Shown: one piece after another, positions 8,779 to 18,930 of the stretch
Position numbering within the stretch: the stretch's first letter is position 1
How the letters are laid out: every line of letters starts with the position of its first letter
Assembly: GCF_041583835.1 (NCBI RefSeq)
Contig: NZ_JBFHFC010000003.1
Coordinates: 62,001 to 126,000, forward strand
Direction: 5' to 3'
Source of the DNA: Thiomicrorhabdus sp041583835
GTDB lineage: Bacteria > Pseudomonadota > Gammaproteobacteria > Thiomicrospirales > Thiomicrospiraceae
DNA length: 64,000 nucleotides
The notes under the pieces: generated by a model
Databases searched by the model: none
Told to the model about the DNA's origin: nothing
Seen by the model: only the letters and a program-made list of their open reading frames with translations
Position numbers and translations under genes: made by a program

Positions 8779-9279
8779 TTATAAACTTTTTTTATCATCC
8801 AATTGATTCTCTAGAAACAACCTATTGAGGTTTGCAAGCGACCAAACTACGAGAAGTAGTATAAGGGTTAAAAACAAGAGTTGATACACGCCATGCATTG
8901 CCATAAAGCTGTGCCAGTGTTCGGAAGATTTTAAAATTCCCTGGGGGTATTGTTCTTTAATCAACTGCATTTTCGGCGTTAACCAGAACTCACTGACAAT
9001 AACAATCAGAGCACTTAACAGCAACATCCATATTGAAGCTAACGTCTTTAAGAAGAAAGATTTGGCGATTACCAAAATCAGCAGCGCCGCCAATAAAATG
9101 AAATTCGTGGCCGAGAGCAATTTACCCACTTGATTTCCCGCCTGAACGGAATCCAATGATGAAAACAAGGTTGGTGCAACCAGATAGCCGAAAACCGCGA
9201 GCCAAGTGGCAAAAATCAATCCAAAACTCGATATCAGGATCTTAACCATGGCATTCAATCGATTCGATTTTAACGTCAC
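8779..9279 (-). CDS. DUF4149-like membrane protein
   Basis: A 166-residue protein with four predicted membrane helices (about 13-33, 52-75, 80-100, 130-152). The APTLF segment in the first loop and an acidic or amide-containing second helix (SATNFILL) fit DUF4149, a family often encoded beside greA, as here. Function is unknown. The start is uncertain: position 9279 is a GTG; an in-frame ATG at 9249 has no clear ribosome site either. It lies beyond the greA terminator, so its transcription may depend on read-through. Confidence 0.7.
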   Translation of the reverse strand: MTLKSNRLNAMVKILISSFGLIFATWLAVFGYLVAPTLFSSLDSVQAGNQVGKLLSATNFILLAALLILVIAKSFFLKTLASIWMLLLSALIVIVSEFWLTPKMQLIKEQYPQGILKSSEHWHSFMAMHGVYQLLFLTLILLLVVWSLANLNRLFLENQLDDKKSL

Positions 9280-9292
9280 CCTCTTCCCCTTA

Positions 9293-9327
9293 ATAAAAAA
9301 GCCTGCAAATCCGAAAACATGCAGGCC
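9293..9327 (-). terminator. greA terminator
   Basis: GCCTGCA / TGCAGGC stem with a 12-base loop, followed on the minus strand by a run of six T. It lies between greA and the DUF4149 gene. Confidence 0.75.
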
Positions 9328-9354
9328 TAAAAATCAATCGCCGTTTCTCAATCG

Positions 9355-9831
9355 TTAAACGTATTGAATCTCGATGATCTCGTAATCGATATTACCGCTC
9401 GGAGCGGCAACCACAACTTCTTCGCCTTCCTGCTTCCCGATCAAGGCGCGAGCAATCGGAGAGTTGATGGAAATCTTATTGGCGGAAACGTCGGCTTCCT
9501 CATGCCCCACAATCTTGTAACTGACTTCATCATCCGTATCTAAGTTCAATACCGTCACGGTCGCGCCGAACACAACCTTACCGTTCGGATTCAACTTGGT
9601 TACATCAATGATCTGAGCGTTCGATAGAACCGCTTCGATCTGTTTGATGCGCGCTTCCACTAAACCCTGCTGTTCACGTGCAGCATGGTATTCGGCATTC
9701 TCTTTCAAATCACCGTGTTCTCTCGCCTCTGCAATGGCCTCAGTAATACGCGGACGATCTTCTTTTTTTAGCTTATTCAATTCCGCCTGAAGCGCTTCCG
9801 AACCTTCTTTTGTCATAGGATGCTTATTCAT
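9355..9831 (-). CDS. greA: Transcription elongation factor GreA
   Basis: A 158-residue GreA. The N-terminal coiled coil (about 1-75) contains the tip motif with acidic residues in AREHGDLKENAEYHAA, which reaches the RNA polymerase active site to stimulate cleavage of backtracked transcripts. The C-terminal FKBP-like domain includes ISINSPIARALIGKQEGEEV. The start MNKHPMTKEG matches the family. The gene follows carB on the same strand after 107 bases. Confidence 0.96.
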   Translation of the reverse strand: MNKHPMTKEGSEALQAELNKLKKEDRPRITEAIAEAREHGDLKENAEYHAAREQQGLVEARIKQIEAVLSNAQIIDVTKLNPNGKVVFGATVTVLNLDTDDEVSYKIVGHEEADVSANKISINSPIARALIGKQEGEEVVVAAPSGNIDYEIIEIQYV

Positions 9832-9938
9832 ACATCTTCTTCCTTTCTAAGCGTTTTTAACTTAACACTCTATCAAAACACAAACGCCAAAGTCCATGCT
9901 CTATAGACTTTGGCGCTCTAAAAACAACAAAAAATGAA

Positions 9939-12900
9939 TTATAGGTCTTGCAGACGTGTCACCGGCTGGTCTTCAAGGAAGTCCATCGCCGCAACCATTG
10001 CAAATGCACCTGCAATTGTCGTCGTATAACAAGTTTTGTGCATCAATGCTTCGCGGCGAATACTTGAAGAGTCCTGAATACTCACAGAACCGTCAGAGGT
10101 ATTCACGATCAATGCAATCTCTTCGTTTACGATAGAGTCCACAATATTCGGACGACCTTCAGTCACCTTGTTAACGGTTTCACACTCTACACCCGCTTCC
10201 ATCAATGAAGCCGCAGTGCCTCGTGTAGCCACGATTTCAAAACCACGTGAAATTAACTGTTTTGCTAAATCAACTACCCGTTCACGATCCGCTTTACGAA
10301 CAGATAAAAATGCTTTACCGGATAAAGGTAAAACCGTACCTGCCGCTAGAGAAGCTTTTGAGTAAGCTTGTGCAAAGCTACTTCCGATACCCATTACCTC
10401 ACCGGTCGATTTCATTTCAGGCCCGAGAATCGGATCCACGCCCAAGAATTTAATAAATGGGAAAACCGCTTCTTTAACAGAGTAATGTTTCGGTTTAATT
10501 TCGGAGGTGAAACCTTGATCGGCCAACTTTTGACCCACCATACAACGTGCCGCAATTTTAGCCAAAGGATAACCAATGGCTTTTGAAACGAACGGAACCG
10601 TACGAGAGGCACGAGGGTTAACCTCTAACACATAAATATCGTCACCTTTTACGGCAAACTGTGTGTTCATCAAACCAACTACGCCTAACGCGTGTGCCAT
10701 TTTCTCGACTTGTACACGAATACGGTCCTGAATCTCTTCAGGAATGCTGTATGGAGGCAACGAACATGCCGAGTCACCTGAGTGAATACCCGCCTGCTCA
10801 ATGTGCTCCATGATACCGCCGATAACCACTTGATCGCCGTCGCAAATTGCATCGACATCCAGCTCAACCGCATCGTCCAAGAAGCGATCCAATAACACCG
10901 GAGAATCATTGGAAACATCAATCGCAGCCTGCATGTAACGCATCAAGTTTGCTTCGTCGTAAACGATTTCCATTCCGCGGCCACCTAATACGTAAGATGG
11001 ACGAACAACTAACGGATAACCAATCTCTTTCGCTAAGATAGCCGCCTCGTCTGCATTGGTTGCAGTACGGTTAGGCGGTTGCAACAGATCGTTGTCATTC
11101 AGAATTTTTTGGAAACGCTCACGGTCTTCCGCCAAGTCGATCGACTCCGGTGAAGTTCCCACAATCGGTACACCTGCCGCTTCTAAATCTTCCGCCAGCT
11201 TAAGTGGGGTTTGACCGCCATACTGCACGATCACACCCTTAGGCTTTTCGACTTCAACGATTTCAAGTACGTCTTCAAGCGTTAACGGCTCAAAATACAG
11301 ACGATCCGAGGTATCGTAATCGGTAGAAACGGTTTCAGGGTTACAGTTAACCATAATGGTTTCATAACCGTCCTCACGCATCGCCATCGCCGCATGAACA
11401 CAGCAATAATCAAACTCGATACCTTGACCGATACGGTTTGGACCGCCACCTAAAATCATGATTTTTTCTTTGTCTGAAGGATTCGCTTCACACTCTTCAT
11501 CATAGGTTGAATACATATAAGCCGTTGAAGTTTCAAACTCGGCTGCACAAGTATCCACGCGCTTATAAACCGGACGAATATTTAACGTATGACGGAATTT
11601 ACGAACAAATGCCGCATCGGTATCCAACAACGTAGCCAGACGGTTATCCGAGAAACCTTTACGCTTAAGGTTACGCAGATACACTTCATCCAACGCATCC
11701 AAACCACGCTGTTTGATATCGTCTTCCATATCAATCAGTTCTTTGATTTGAGCCAGGAACCACGGATCGATTTTCGAGCTTTCAAACACCGCTTCCAAGT
11801 CCCAACCGGCACGGAATGCATCTGCGACATACCATAGACGCTGAGCACCCGGATTACGTAACTCTTGACGTAATTTATCCTTGATGTCTTTTTCATCCAT
11901 GGTTGCCAACGGCATGATTTCGTCAAAACCGTTCTTATCGGTTTCTAAACCGCGCAATGCTTTCTGGATCGATTCCTGGAAGTTACGCCCCATTGCCATG
12001 ACTTCACCGACCGACTTCATCTGTGTCGATAAACGGTTTTGTGCTTGCGGGAATTTCTCAAACGTGAAACGCGGTACTTTGGTTACAACATAATCAATAG
12101 TCGGCTCGAAAGAAGCCGGAGTCGCACCATTGGTAATGTCATTCGATAACTCGTCCAAGGTATAACCGACAGCCAATTTCGCTGCGATTTTAGCAATCGG
12201 AAAACCGGTTGCTTTAGAAGCCAAAGCCGATGAACGAGATACACGCGGGTTCATCTCAATGATGATCATACGACCGGTTTCCGGATGAATCGAGAACTGG
12301 ACGTTAGACCCACCCGTCTCAACACCGATCTCGCGCAATACTGCCAAAGAGGCATTACGCATGATCTGATATTCTTTATCCGTTAAAGTCTGAGCCGGTG
12401 CAACGGTAATCGAGTCACCTGTATGCACCCCCATTGGATCCAAGTTTTCAATCGAACAAACGATAATCGAGTTATCGTTTCTGTCGCGGACCACTTCCAT
12501 TTCGTACTCTTTCCAACCTTCGATCGATTCTTCAATCAATAACTCTTTGGTTGGAGACAGGTCCAGACCGAACTTACAGATCTGCTCGAATTCATCTTTG
12601 TTGTATGCGATCCCGCCACCGGAACCACCCAAAGTGAAAGAAGGACGGATAACGGTCGGGAAGCCGACTTGTTTCTGGATTTCCCAAGCTTCTTCCATAT
12701 TGTGTGCAACGGCGGACACCGGCATATCCAAACCGATCTTGGTCATTGCCTGACGGAAACGGTCACGGTTTTCAGCCTTATCGATCGCATCGGCATTAGC
12801 ACCGATCAATTCGACGTTATACTTTTCCAGAACCCCGCGGTCATGAAGATCCAAAGCACAGTTCAATGCGGTCTGACCACCCATGGTCGGCAAAATCGCA

Positions 12901-13151
12901 TCCGGACGCTCTTTAGCGATAATCGTCTCAACGGTTTTCCACTCGATCGGTTCGATATAAGTGGAATCCGCCAACTCCGGGTCGGTCATAATCGTCGCCG
13001 GGTTGGAGTTGACCAGAATAACGCGGTAACCTTCTTCTTTAAGCGCTTTACACGCCTGAACACCTGAGTAATCGAACTCACAAGCCTGACCGATAATAAT
13101 AGGGCCGGCACCAATGATCAGAATACTTTTAATATCACTTCTTTTTGGCAT
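9939..13151 (-). CDS. carB: Carbamoyl-phosphate synthase large subunit
   Basis: A full-length 1070-residue CarB. It makes carbamoyl phosphate from bicarbonate, ATP and ammonia supplied by CarA, feeding pyrimidine and arginine synthesis. Both ATP-grasp halves are present: the first with GGQTALNCAL and SFTLGGSGGGIAYN, the second with GGQTPLKLAEDL and RPSYVLGGRGMEIVYD. A C-terminal MGS-like allosteric domain (from about residue 930) contains FEIVATRGTA. The start MPKRSDIKSILIIGAGP is canonical. It lies 26 bases after carA in the same operon. Confidence 0.97.
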   Translation of the reverse strand: MPKRSDIKSILIIGAGPIIIGQACEFDYSGVQACKALKEEGYRVILVNSNPATIMTDPELADSTYIEPIEWKTVETIIAKERPDAILPTMGGQTALNCALDLHDRGVLEKYNVELIGANADAIDKAENRDRFRQAMTKIGLDMPVSAVAHNMEEAWEIQKQVGFPTVIRPSFTLGGSGGGIAYNKDEFEQICKFGLDLSPTKELLIEESIEGWKEYEMEVVRDRNDNSIIVCSIENLDPMGVHTGDSITVAPAQTLTDKEYQIMRNASLAVLREIGVETGGSNVQFSIHPETGRMIIIEMNPRVSRSSALASKATGFPIAKIAAKLAVGYTLDELSNDITNGATPASFEPTIDYVVTKVPRFTFEKFPQAQNRLSTQMKSVGEVMAMGRNFQESIQKALRGLETDKNGFDEIMPLATMDEKDIKDKLRQELRNPGAQRLWYVADAFRAGWDLEAVFESSKIDPWFLAQIKELIDMEDDIKQRGLDALDEVYLRNLKRKGFSDNRLATLLDTDAAFVRKFRHTLNIRPVYKRVDTCAAEFETSTAYMYSTYDEECEANPSDKEKIMILGGGPNRIGQGIEFDYCCVHAAMAMREDGYETIMVNCNPETVSTDYDTSDRLYFEPLTLEDVLEIVEVEKPKGVIVQYGGQTPLKLAEDLEAAGVPIVGTSPESIDLAEDRERFQKILNDNDLLQPPNRTATNADEAAILAKEIGYPLVVRPSYVLGGRGMEIVYDEANLMRYMQAAIDVSNDSPVLLDRFLDDAVELDVDAICDGDQVVIGGIMEHIEQAGIHSGDSACSLPPYSIPEEIQDRIRVQVEKMAHALGVVGLMNTQFAVKGDDIYVLEVNPRASRTVPFVSKAIGYPLAKIAARCMVGQKLADQGFTSEIKPKHYSVKEAVFPFIKFLGVDPILGPEMKSTGEVMGIGSSFAQAYSKASLAAGTVLPLSGKAFLSVRKADRERVVDLAKQLISRGFEIVATRGTAASLMEAGVECETVNKVTEGRPNIVDSIVNEEIALIVNTSDGSVSIQDSSSIRREALMHKTCYTTTIAGAFAMVAAMDFLEDQPVTRLQDL

Positions 13152-13177
13152 TTCTTACTTCTTCCTATGTATTATCG

Positions 13178-14311
13178 TTAAGCTTTTTTATAAGCTTGAA
13201 TATTGGCAATAAACTGATCAAATAACGGTGCCACATCGTGTGGACCCGGGCTCGCTTCAGGATGCCCTTGGAAGCTGAATGCGGCTTTATCGGTGCGCTG
13301 AATCCCTTGCAAAGAACCATCGAACAAAGACTTATGAGTCGCAGTTACATTGGCAGGCAGGCTATCGCCATCCACGGCAAAACCGTGGTTCTGGGAAGTA
13401 ATCATAACGCGCTTGCTGTCCATATCCTGGACCGGGTGGTTGGCACCGTGGTGACCGAACTTCATCTTCACGGTTTTCGCACCGCTGGCCAATGCCAACA
13501 ATTGATGACCTAGGCAAATTCCGAACACAGGAATCTCGGTTTTAAGAATTTCTTGAATCGCTTCAATCGCGTAATCGCAAGGTTCCGGATCACCGGGACC
13601 GTTGGAAAGGAAAACACCATCCGGATTCATTGCCAACACTTCTTGAGCAGATGTTTTAGCCGGAACCACCGTCAGCTTACAGCCGCGATCGGCCAGCATG
13701 CGTAAAATATTGCGTTTTACACCGTAATCATAAGCGACGACATGGTAATCCTGGTTGGCTGAACAGTCTTTATGCCCTTCGCCCAAAACCCAAGTACCTT
13801 CTGTCCACACATAGGTCTCAGACGTGGTAACTTCCTTGGCAAGATCCAACCCTTTCAGACCGCTGAACGCCTTGGCTTGAGCAACCGCGTTTTCAGCATC
13901 GATATTTTCTCCGGCAACGATTACGCCGGACTGGGCGCCTTTATCACGCAAAATACGAGTCAGCTTACGCGTATCGATATCGGCGATCGCAACCACATTC
14001 TGCTCTTTCAGATACTCGGGAAGCGTCTTTTCCGCTCTAAAGTTACTCATCAAAACAGGACAATCTTTAACCACAAGCCCTTGCGCCATAATGCGCGGCG
14101 ACTCTTCATCTTCCGCATTCACCCCGACGTTACCGATATGCGGGTAAGTCAAAGTAACAATTTGTTTGAAGTAAGAAGGATCGGTGAGAATCTCCTGGTA
14201 ACCGGTCAAAGAGGTATTGAAAACCACCTCGCCCACGGTTTCCCCTTCTGCACCCAGTGAAGTTCCCCAGAAAAGGGTACCATCTTCTAAAGCCAGTAAA
14301 GCCTGTGTCAT
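13178..14311 (-). CDS. carA: Carbamoyl-phosphate synthase small subunit
   Basis: A 377-residue CarA, the glutamine amidotransferase subunit that releases ammonia to CarB. The N-terminal domain starts ALLALEDGTLFWG and includes FNTSLTGYQEILTDPSY. The C-terminal class I glutaminase domain carries the nucleophile in PVFGICLGHQLLA and the His/Glu pair in FQGHPEASPGPHD. The gene is preceded by a leader with a strong terminator-like hairpin, so attenuation is possible. Confidence 0.97.
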   Translation of the reverse strand: MTQALLALEDGTLFWGTSLGAEGETVGEVVFNTSLTGYQEILTDPSYFKQIVTLTYPHIGNVGVNAEDEESPRIMAQGLVVKDCPVLMSNFRAEKTLPEYLKEQNVVAIADIDTRKLTRILRDKGAQSGVIVAGENIDAENAVAQAKAFSGLKGLDLAKEVTTSETYVWTEGTWVLGEGHKDCSANQDYHVVAYDYGVKRNILRMLADRGCKLTVVPAKTSAQEVLAMNPDGVFLSNGPGDPEPCDYAIEAIQEILKTEIPVFGICLGHQLLALASGAKTVKMKFGHHGANHPVQDMDSKRVMITSQNHGFAVDGDSLPANVTATHKSLFDGSLQGIQRTDKAAFSFQGHPEASPGPHDVAPLFDQFIANIQAYKKA

Positions 14312-14762
14312 GTATTGTGTCCGCCCAAGTAGAATGTCTGTTTAAGACTAAAACCTGAAATTCGATACGGATTTGCTTCGATAAAATATTTCGCACATAA
14401 AAAAACGGAGCCAGCCCCCTCACAGGGACTCACTCCGTTTTCTAGTTGGCTAAATGACAGTCAGTCATCCTTGCAAAATACCTCGTAAACAACCACTAAA
14501 TATCTAATTTTAGTCGTAAATTTTAATTACGCGGATTTTACTTGATTCCATCTTTAATGTCTAGGACGAAATGGCCCTAAATTTCCGCAACCCTCAAGGA
14601 TTACGCCTGGTTTTGAATTAGCTGGCCAACTTCATTTGATAAGATCAATCCAAATCGGTTTTTTTACGCTTCAAACTATACACATTTAACTGCAGATAGC
14701 TTCATTTAAATACTTTAGCGATTTTTCAAACAAAACCGAAAAAAATAGAACAAAAAACCGAC
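14312..14762 (-). other. carAB leader and dapB-carA intergenic region
   Basis: This 451-base gap holds no convincing gene. It is AT-rich and contains, 87 bases before the carA start, a strong intrinsic terminator (separate entry). No PyrR site or pyrimidine-tract leader peptide was recognised; a 16-codon reading frame opening right after the hairpin has no clear ribosome site. A carAB promoter probably lies upstream of the hairpin. Confidence 0.5.
14399..14441 (-). terminator. Terminator or attenuator upstream of carA
   Basis: On the minus strand ACGGAG pairs with CTCCGT, and the stem continues inward as AGTCCC with GGGGCT after a 2-base internal loop; seven T follow. This is a textbook intrinsic terminator in the transcript entering carA. 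It lies over 300 bases after dapB, so it may serve dapB, but its place in the carA leader also suits attenuation. Confidence 0.75.
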
Positions 14763-15572
14763 TTATCGTAAATTCAGCACATCCTGCATATCGTACAATC
14801 CGGTTGCCTTATCCTGAATCCAGTGACAAGAACGCGCCGCACCTTTGGCAAACGTCATTCGGCTGGAAGCCTTATGGGTAATTTCGACCCGCTCGCCTTC
14901 GGTTGCAAACAAAACCGTGTGGTCGCCAACGATATCGCCGGCTCGTACTGTCGCGAAACCGATGGTGTTCGGATCACGTTCACCGGTAATGCCTTCACGC
15001 CCGTAGACTGCACAGGTTTTCAGGTCGCGCCCCAACGCGTCTGCAACCACTTCCCCCATTCTCAAAGCGGTACCGGACGGAGCATCCACTTTATGACGGT
15101 GATGGCCTTCGATCACTTCAATGTCGTAACCTTCGTTTAACACTTCGGCCGCCTGCTTCAACAATTTCAAACACAGATTCACACCCACACTGAAATTAGC
15201 CGCGAAAATCACCGCAATCTTTTCAGCCGCGCGATCAATGGCCGCCAAACCGGCCTCGTCAAATCCGGTCGTTCCGATGACGATCTTTTTCCCATGCTCG
15301 ACGCAAACGTCCAAGTTATGCACCGTCGTCGCCGGCGTCGTGAAATCGATCAGCACATCAAAATCGTCTACAACCGACTCAATTGAACCCACAATCGAGA
15401 CACCCACCTTACCGATACCGGCCAATTCACCGGCATCCGCACCAATTAAACTGCTTTCCGGACGCTCGATTGCTGCAGAAACACGCAGACCTTCAGTCTG
15501 ATCGACCGCCACAATCAAATTTTTTCCCATACGCCCTGAAGCGCCGATAATCGCGACTCTATATTCGCTCAT
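14763..15572 (-). CDS. dapB: 4-hydroxy-tetrahydrodipicolinate reductase
   Basis: A 269-residue DapB, which reduces the DapA product with NAD(P)H in the lysine/diaminopimelate pathway. The N-terminal nucleotide-binding motif is VAIIGASGRMGKNL; the catalytic region has EVIEGHHRHKVDAPSGTA with the His-His and Lys residues of the active site; the end contains RMTFAKGA. Length is standard. It lies 35 bases downstream of dnaJ on the same strand, so it may be read from the heat-shock operon. Confidence 0.96.
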   Translation of the reverse strand: MSEYRVAIIGASGRMGKNLIVAVDQTEGLRVSAAIERPESSLIGADAGELAGIGKVGVSIVGSIESVVDDFDVLIDFTTPATTVHNLDVCVEHGKKIVIGTTGFDEAGLAAIDRAAEKIAVIFAANFSVGVNLCLKLLKQAAEVLNEGYDIEVIEGHHRHKVDAPSGTALRMGEVVADALGRDLKTCAVYGREGITGERDPNTIGFATVRAGDIVGDHTVLFATEGERVEITHKASSRMTFAKGAARSCHWIQDKATGLYDMQDVLNLR

Positions 15573-15607
15573 AATTCGTTTATCCTCTTTCTCTTATCGT
15601 CAGGCGA

Positions 15608-16783
15608 TTAACCGTTCCAAGGGCCATTATCATCTTTTTTAGATGATTTATCACTCTCGTCATCGCCGGTAAAGAACGACTTCACCGAATCGAAGAACGA
15701 GTGGGATTTAGGACTGTGCTGCTTGTAGTGTTTGCCTTGCAAACTCTCTTCAAACTCTTGCAACAACTCTTTTTGACGAGTCGTCAATTTAACCGGCGTT
15801 TCAATATTAACCTGAACGATCAAGTCTCCGGTGTAAGAAGAACGCACCGATTTCACCCCTTTTCCTGACAACTTGAAGCGCTGTCCAGATTGGGTTCCCG
15901 CCGGCACTTTCAGACTGGCTTTACCGCCTAACGTCGGCACTTCAACCGAACCGCCCAATGCAGCCGTTGTAAAACTCAACGGCAACTCACAATACAAAGT
16001 ATTACCGTCGCGTTCGAAAATTGAGTGTTGCTTAACACGAATTCGTACATATAAGTCCCCACGCGGCGCTCCGAGTTCACCCGCTTCACCCTCGCCTTGA
16101 AGACGAATACGGTCGCCATTATCGACACCGGCCGGAATCTTGACCGAAAGGGTCTTATTGCCGTGGGTATAACCTTCTCCATGACACTTCTTACAAGGCG
16201 TCTTGATGATATTACCTTGACCGTGACAGGTCGGACACGTGCGGTTTACAGCAAAGAAACCTTGTTGCATGCGTACCTGACCGGCACCGTGACAGGTCGG
16301 ACACGTCTGCACGTCCGATCCAGGCTCCGCACCGGTACCGTCACAAGCGTCACACAGATCCTTGGTCGGTATGCGGATATCGACCGTGGTGCCGGCAACC
16401 GCCTCTTCCAAAGAGATTTCCAATTCGTACTGTAGGTCGTTACCCGGTTGAGGACCACGCTGGCCGCCGAAACCGCCGCCGAACATTTCACTGAAAATAT
16501 CCCCGAACGCATCGCCGAAACCGCCGCCGAAACCACCGTGTCCGCCGCCATGGCCACCTTCCAAACCGGCATGGCCAAACTGATCGTAAGTTGCACGCTT
16601 CTGAGAATCAGACAAAATTTCATACGCTTCAGACGCTTCTTTAAAATTGTCTTCCGCTTCTTTGTTATCAGGGTTACGGTCAGGATGGTATTTCATCGCC
16701 ATCTTGCGGTAAGCCTTTTTAATTTCACCTTCTGAAGCGGTCTTAGCCACACCCAAGACTTCGTAATAATCTCTTTTGCTCAT
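15608..16783 (-). CDS. dnaJ: Chaperone DnaJ (Hsp40)
   Basis: A 391-residue type I DnaJ that stimulates the DnaK ATPase and delivers unfolded clients. It shows the J-domain (YYEVLGVAKTASEGEIKKAY, HPD at about 33-35), a Gly/Phe-rich linker (about 75-115), four CxxCxGxG zinc repeats (CDACDGTG, CPTCHGAG, CPTCHGQG, CKKCHGEG) and the two C-terminal substrate-binding domains. The last 30 residues are a charged tail richer in Ser, Asp and Lys than E. coli DnaJ. It follows dnaK after a terminator. Confidence 0.97.
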   Translation of the reverse strand: MSKRDYYEVLGVAKTASEGEIKKAYRKMAMKYHPDRNPDNKEAEDNFKEASEAYEILSDSQKRATYDQFGHAGLEGGHGGGHGGFGGGFGDAFGDIFSEMFGGGFGGQRGPQPGNDLQYELEISLEEAVAGTTVDIRIPTKDLCDACDGTGAEPGSDVQTCPTCHGAGQVRMQQGFFAVNRTCPTCHGQGNIIKTPCKKCHGEGYTHGNKTLSVKIPAGVDNGDRIRLQGEGEAGELGAPRGDLYVRIRVKQHSIFERDGNTLYCELPLSFTTAALGGSVEVPTLGGKASLKVPAGTQSGQRFKLSGKGVKSVRSSYTGDLIVQVNIETPVKLTTRQKELLQEFEESLQGKHYKQHSPKSHSFFDSVKSFFTGDDESDKSSKKDDNGPWNG

Positions 16784-16891
16784 AGTAATTCAGTGCTTAT
16801 TATCATATTTAATTTAAAAATTAACATTCAAAAGCCCTGCAAACCGAACGGGCCCGTTGAGTTTTTGAATATTAACTTAAGAAACATAGAA

Positions 16892-16917
16892 AAACGGGCA
16901 ACTCCTTCGAGTCGCCC
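16892..16917 (-). terminator. dnaK terminator
   Basis: A 9-bp stem (GGGCGACTC with GAGTTGCCC, one G-T pair) closed by a GAAG loop and followed on the minus strand by GTTTTTC. It lies 45 bases after the dnaK stop and may reduce dnaJ expression relative to dnaK. Confidence 0.8.
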
Positions 16918-16961
16918 GCGTATTTTAACGACGCATTATAACGAGATACGTCGCTCAATGA

Positions 16962-18881
16962 TTACTTTTTAGAATCATCAACTTCTTCGAACTCGGCATC
17001 AACGATGTCGTCATCCGCTGCTTCAGTCGAACCTTGCTGTTCCGCTTCGGCACCGCCCGCCTGCTGCTTGGCTTGTGCTTTCTGCGCGATAGACTGGCTC
17101 GCTTCCGCTAGCTTCTGAGTTTTCTCTTCGATTGCCGCTTTGTCATCGCCCTTGATCGCTTCTTCAAGGTCTTTGATTGCCGCTTCAACCGCTTCTTTTT
17201 CAGCTGCATCCGCCGCATCACCTGCGTCAGTCACCATCTTACGAGTTGCGTGAACCATTGCATCCGCTTGGTTACGAGCTTCGACCAACTCTTTCATTTT
17301 GGCGTCTTCAGCCGCATGCGCTTCCGCATCCTTGATCATCGCTTCCACTTCTTCTTCCGAAAGACCGGATGAAGCCTGGATCGTGATGTGCTGCTCTTTA
17401 CCTGAATTCTTATCTTTCGCAGATACGTTCAAGATACCGTTGGCATCGATGTCGAATGTCACTTCGATCTGAGGCATACCGCGAGGCGCCGCAGGAATCT
17501 CATCCAAGTTGAACTGACCCAAAGACTTGTTGCCTGACGCCATTTCACGCTCACCTTGAAGGACGTGGATGGTTACCGCAGACTGGTTATCTTCCGCTGT
17601 CGAGAACACCTGAGACTTACGAGTAGGAATCGTAGTGTTCTTCTCGATCAACTTAGTCATTACGCCACCCATAGTCTCGATACCTAGAGACAGAGGAGTA
17701 ACGTCAAGAAGAAGTACGTCGTTTACATCACCGGACAATACACCACCCTGGATCGCCGCACCCATCGCAACCGCTTCATCCGGGTTAACGTCTTTACGAG
17801 GCTCTTTACCGAAGAACTCTTTAACCGCAGCCTGAACCATAGGCACACGAGTCGAACCACCCACCAAGATAACATCGTCGATTTCAGAAGCGGAAAGACC
17901 TGCATCTTTTAGCGCTGTTTTACATGGTTCGATTGAACGCTTAACCAACGCTTCGATCAATGATTCAAACTTGGCGCGGGTAATTTTCATGTTCAAGTGC
18001 TTAGGACCGGTTGCATCCGCCGTTACATATGGCAAGTTAATATCGGTCTGTTCGCGAGACGAAAGTTCAATTTTCGCTTTCTCAGCCGCTTCACGCACAC
18101 GCTGTAGAGCCAACTTATCTAATTTAAGATCAACATTCTGGTCTTTTTTGAACTCTCCCGCGATGTAATCGACGATCACGTTATCGAAGTCTTCACCACC
18201 CAAGAAAGTGTCACCGTTAGTTGAAAGTACTTCAACCTGCTTCTCACCGTCCAGATCAGCCACTTCAATGATCGAGATATCGAAAGTACCACCACCCAAG
18301 TCGTAAACCGCAATCTTGCTGTCGCTGGTGACTTTGTCCATTCCGTAAGCCAACGCCGCCGCTGTCGGCTCGTTGATGATACGCTTAACTTCAAGACCTG
18401 CGATCTTACCGGCATCCTTAGTCGCCTGACGCTGAGCGTCGTTGAAGTAAGCAGGAACGGTGATAACCGCTTCAGTCACTTCATGACCTAGATAATCTTC
18501 AGCCGTCTTCTTCATTTTCATCAAAGTACGTGCAGAGACTTCCTGAGGAGACAGCTTCTTGTCACCTACCTGAACCCACGCGTCACCGTTATCAGCCGCA
18601 ACGATTTCGTAAGGAACCATGTCTTTATCTTTCGTCACAACCGCATCGTCGGCACGACGACCGATCAAACGCTTGATCGCAAATAAAGTGTTAGTCGGGT
18701 TAGTCACCGCTTGACGCTTTGCAGAATCCCCAACCAAAACTTCACCGTCAGCCGTGTAAGCAACAATCGATGGCGTAGTGCGAGCACCTTCGGCGTTAGG
18801 AATAACCTTAACGTCTTTACCTTCCATTACCGCCACACATGAGTTGGTGGTTCCTAAGTCAATACCAATAATTTTTGCCAT
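16962..18881 (-). CDS. dnaK: Chaperone DnaK (Hsp70)
   Basis: A 639-residue DnaK from the ATG chosen here. The ATPase domain begins KIIGIDLGTTNSCVAV and includes VYDLGGGTFDISI and ILVGGSTRVPMVQ; the substrate-binding domain and helical lid follow (from about residue 390), ending in a Gln/Ala-rich tail with the acidic EEVD-like DDIVDAEFEEVDDSKK. Another ATG two codons upstream (18887) shares the same GGAG; the chosen one is spaced better and gives the usual MAKIIGID. A sigma-32-like promoter and an inverted repeat lie upstream. Confidence 0.97.
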   Translation of the reverse strand: MAKIIGIDLGTTNSCVAVMEGKDVKVIPNAEGARTTPSIVAYTADGEVLVGDSAKRQAVTNPTNTLFAIKRLIGRRADDAVVTKDKDMVPYEIVAADNGDAWVQVGDKKLSPQEVSARTLMKMKKTAEDYLGHEVTEAVITVPAYFNDAQRQATKDAGKIAGLEVKRIINEPTAAALAYGMDKVTSDSKIAVYDLGGGTFDISIIEVADLDGEKQVEVLSTNGDTFLGGEDFDNVIVDYIAGEFKKDQNVDLKLDKLALQRVREAAEKAKIELSSREQTDINLPYVTADATGPKHLNMKITRAKFESLIEALVKRSIEPCKTALKDAGLSASEIDDVILVGGSTRVPMVQAAVKEFFGKEPRKDVNPDEAVAMGAAIQGGVLSGDVNDVLLLDVTPLSLGIETMGGVMTKLIEKNTTIPTRKSQVFSTAEDNQSAVTIHVLQGEREMASGNKSLGQFNLDEIPAAPRGMPQIEVTFDIDANGILNVSAKDKNSGKEQHITIQASSGLSEEEVEAMIKDAEAHAAEDAKMKELVEARNQADAMVHATRKMVTDAGDAADAAEKEAVEAAIKDLEEAIKGDDKAAIEEKTQKLAEASQSIAQKAQAKQQAGGAEAEQQGSTEAADDDIVDAEFEEVDDSKK

Positions 18882-18930
18882 TTCCATATTCTCCAGAATA
18901 ATACTTAAAACTTTTTAACTGTTGTCTCGT

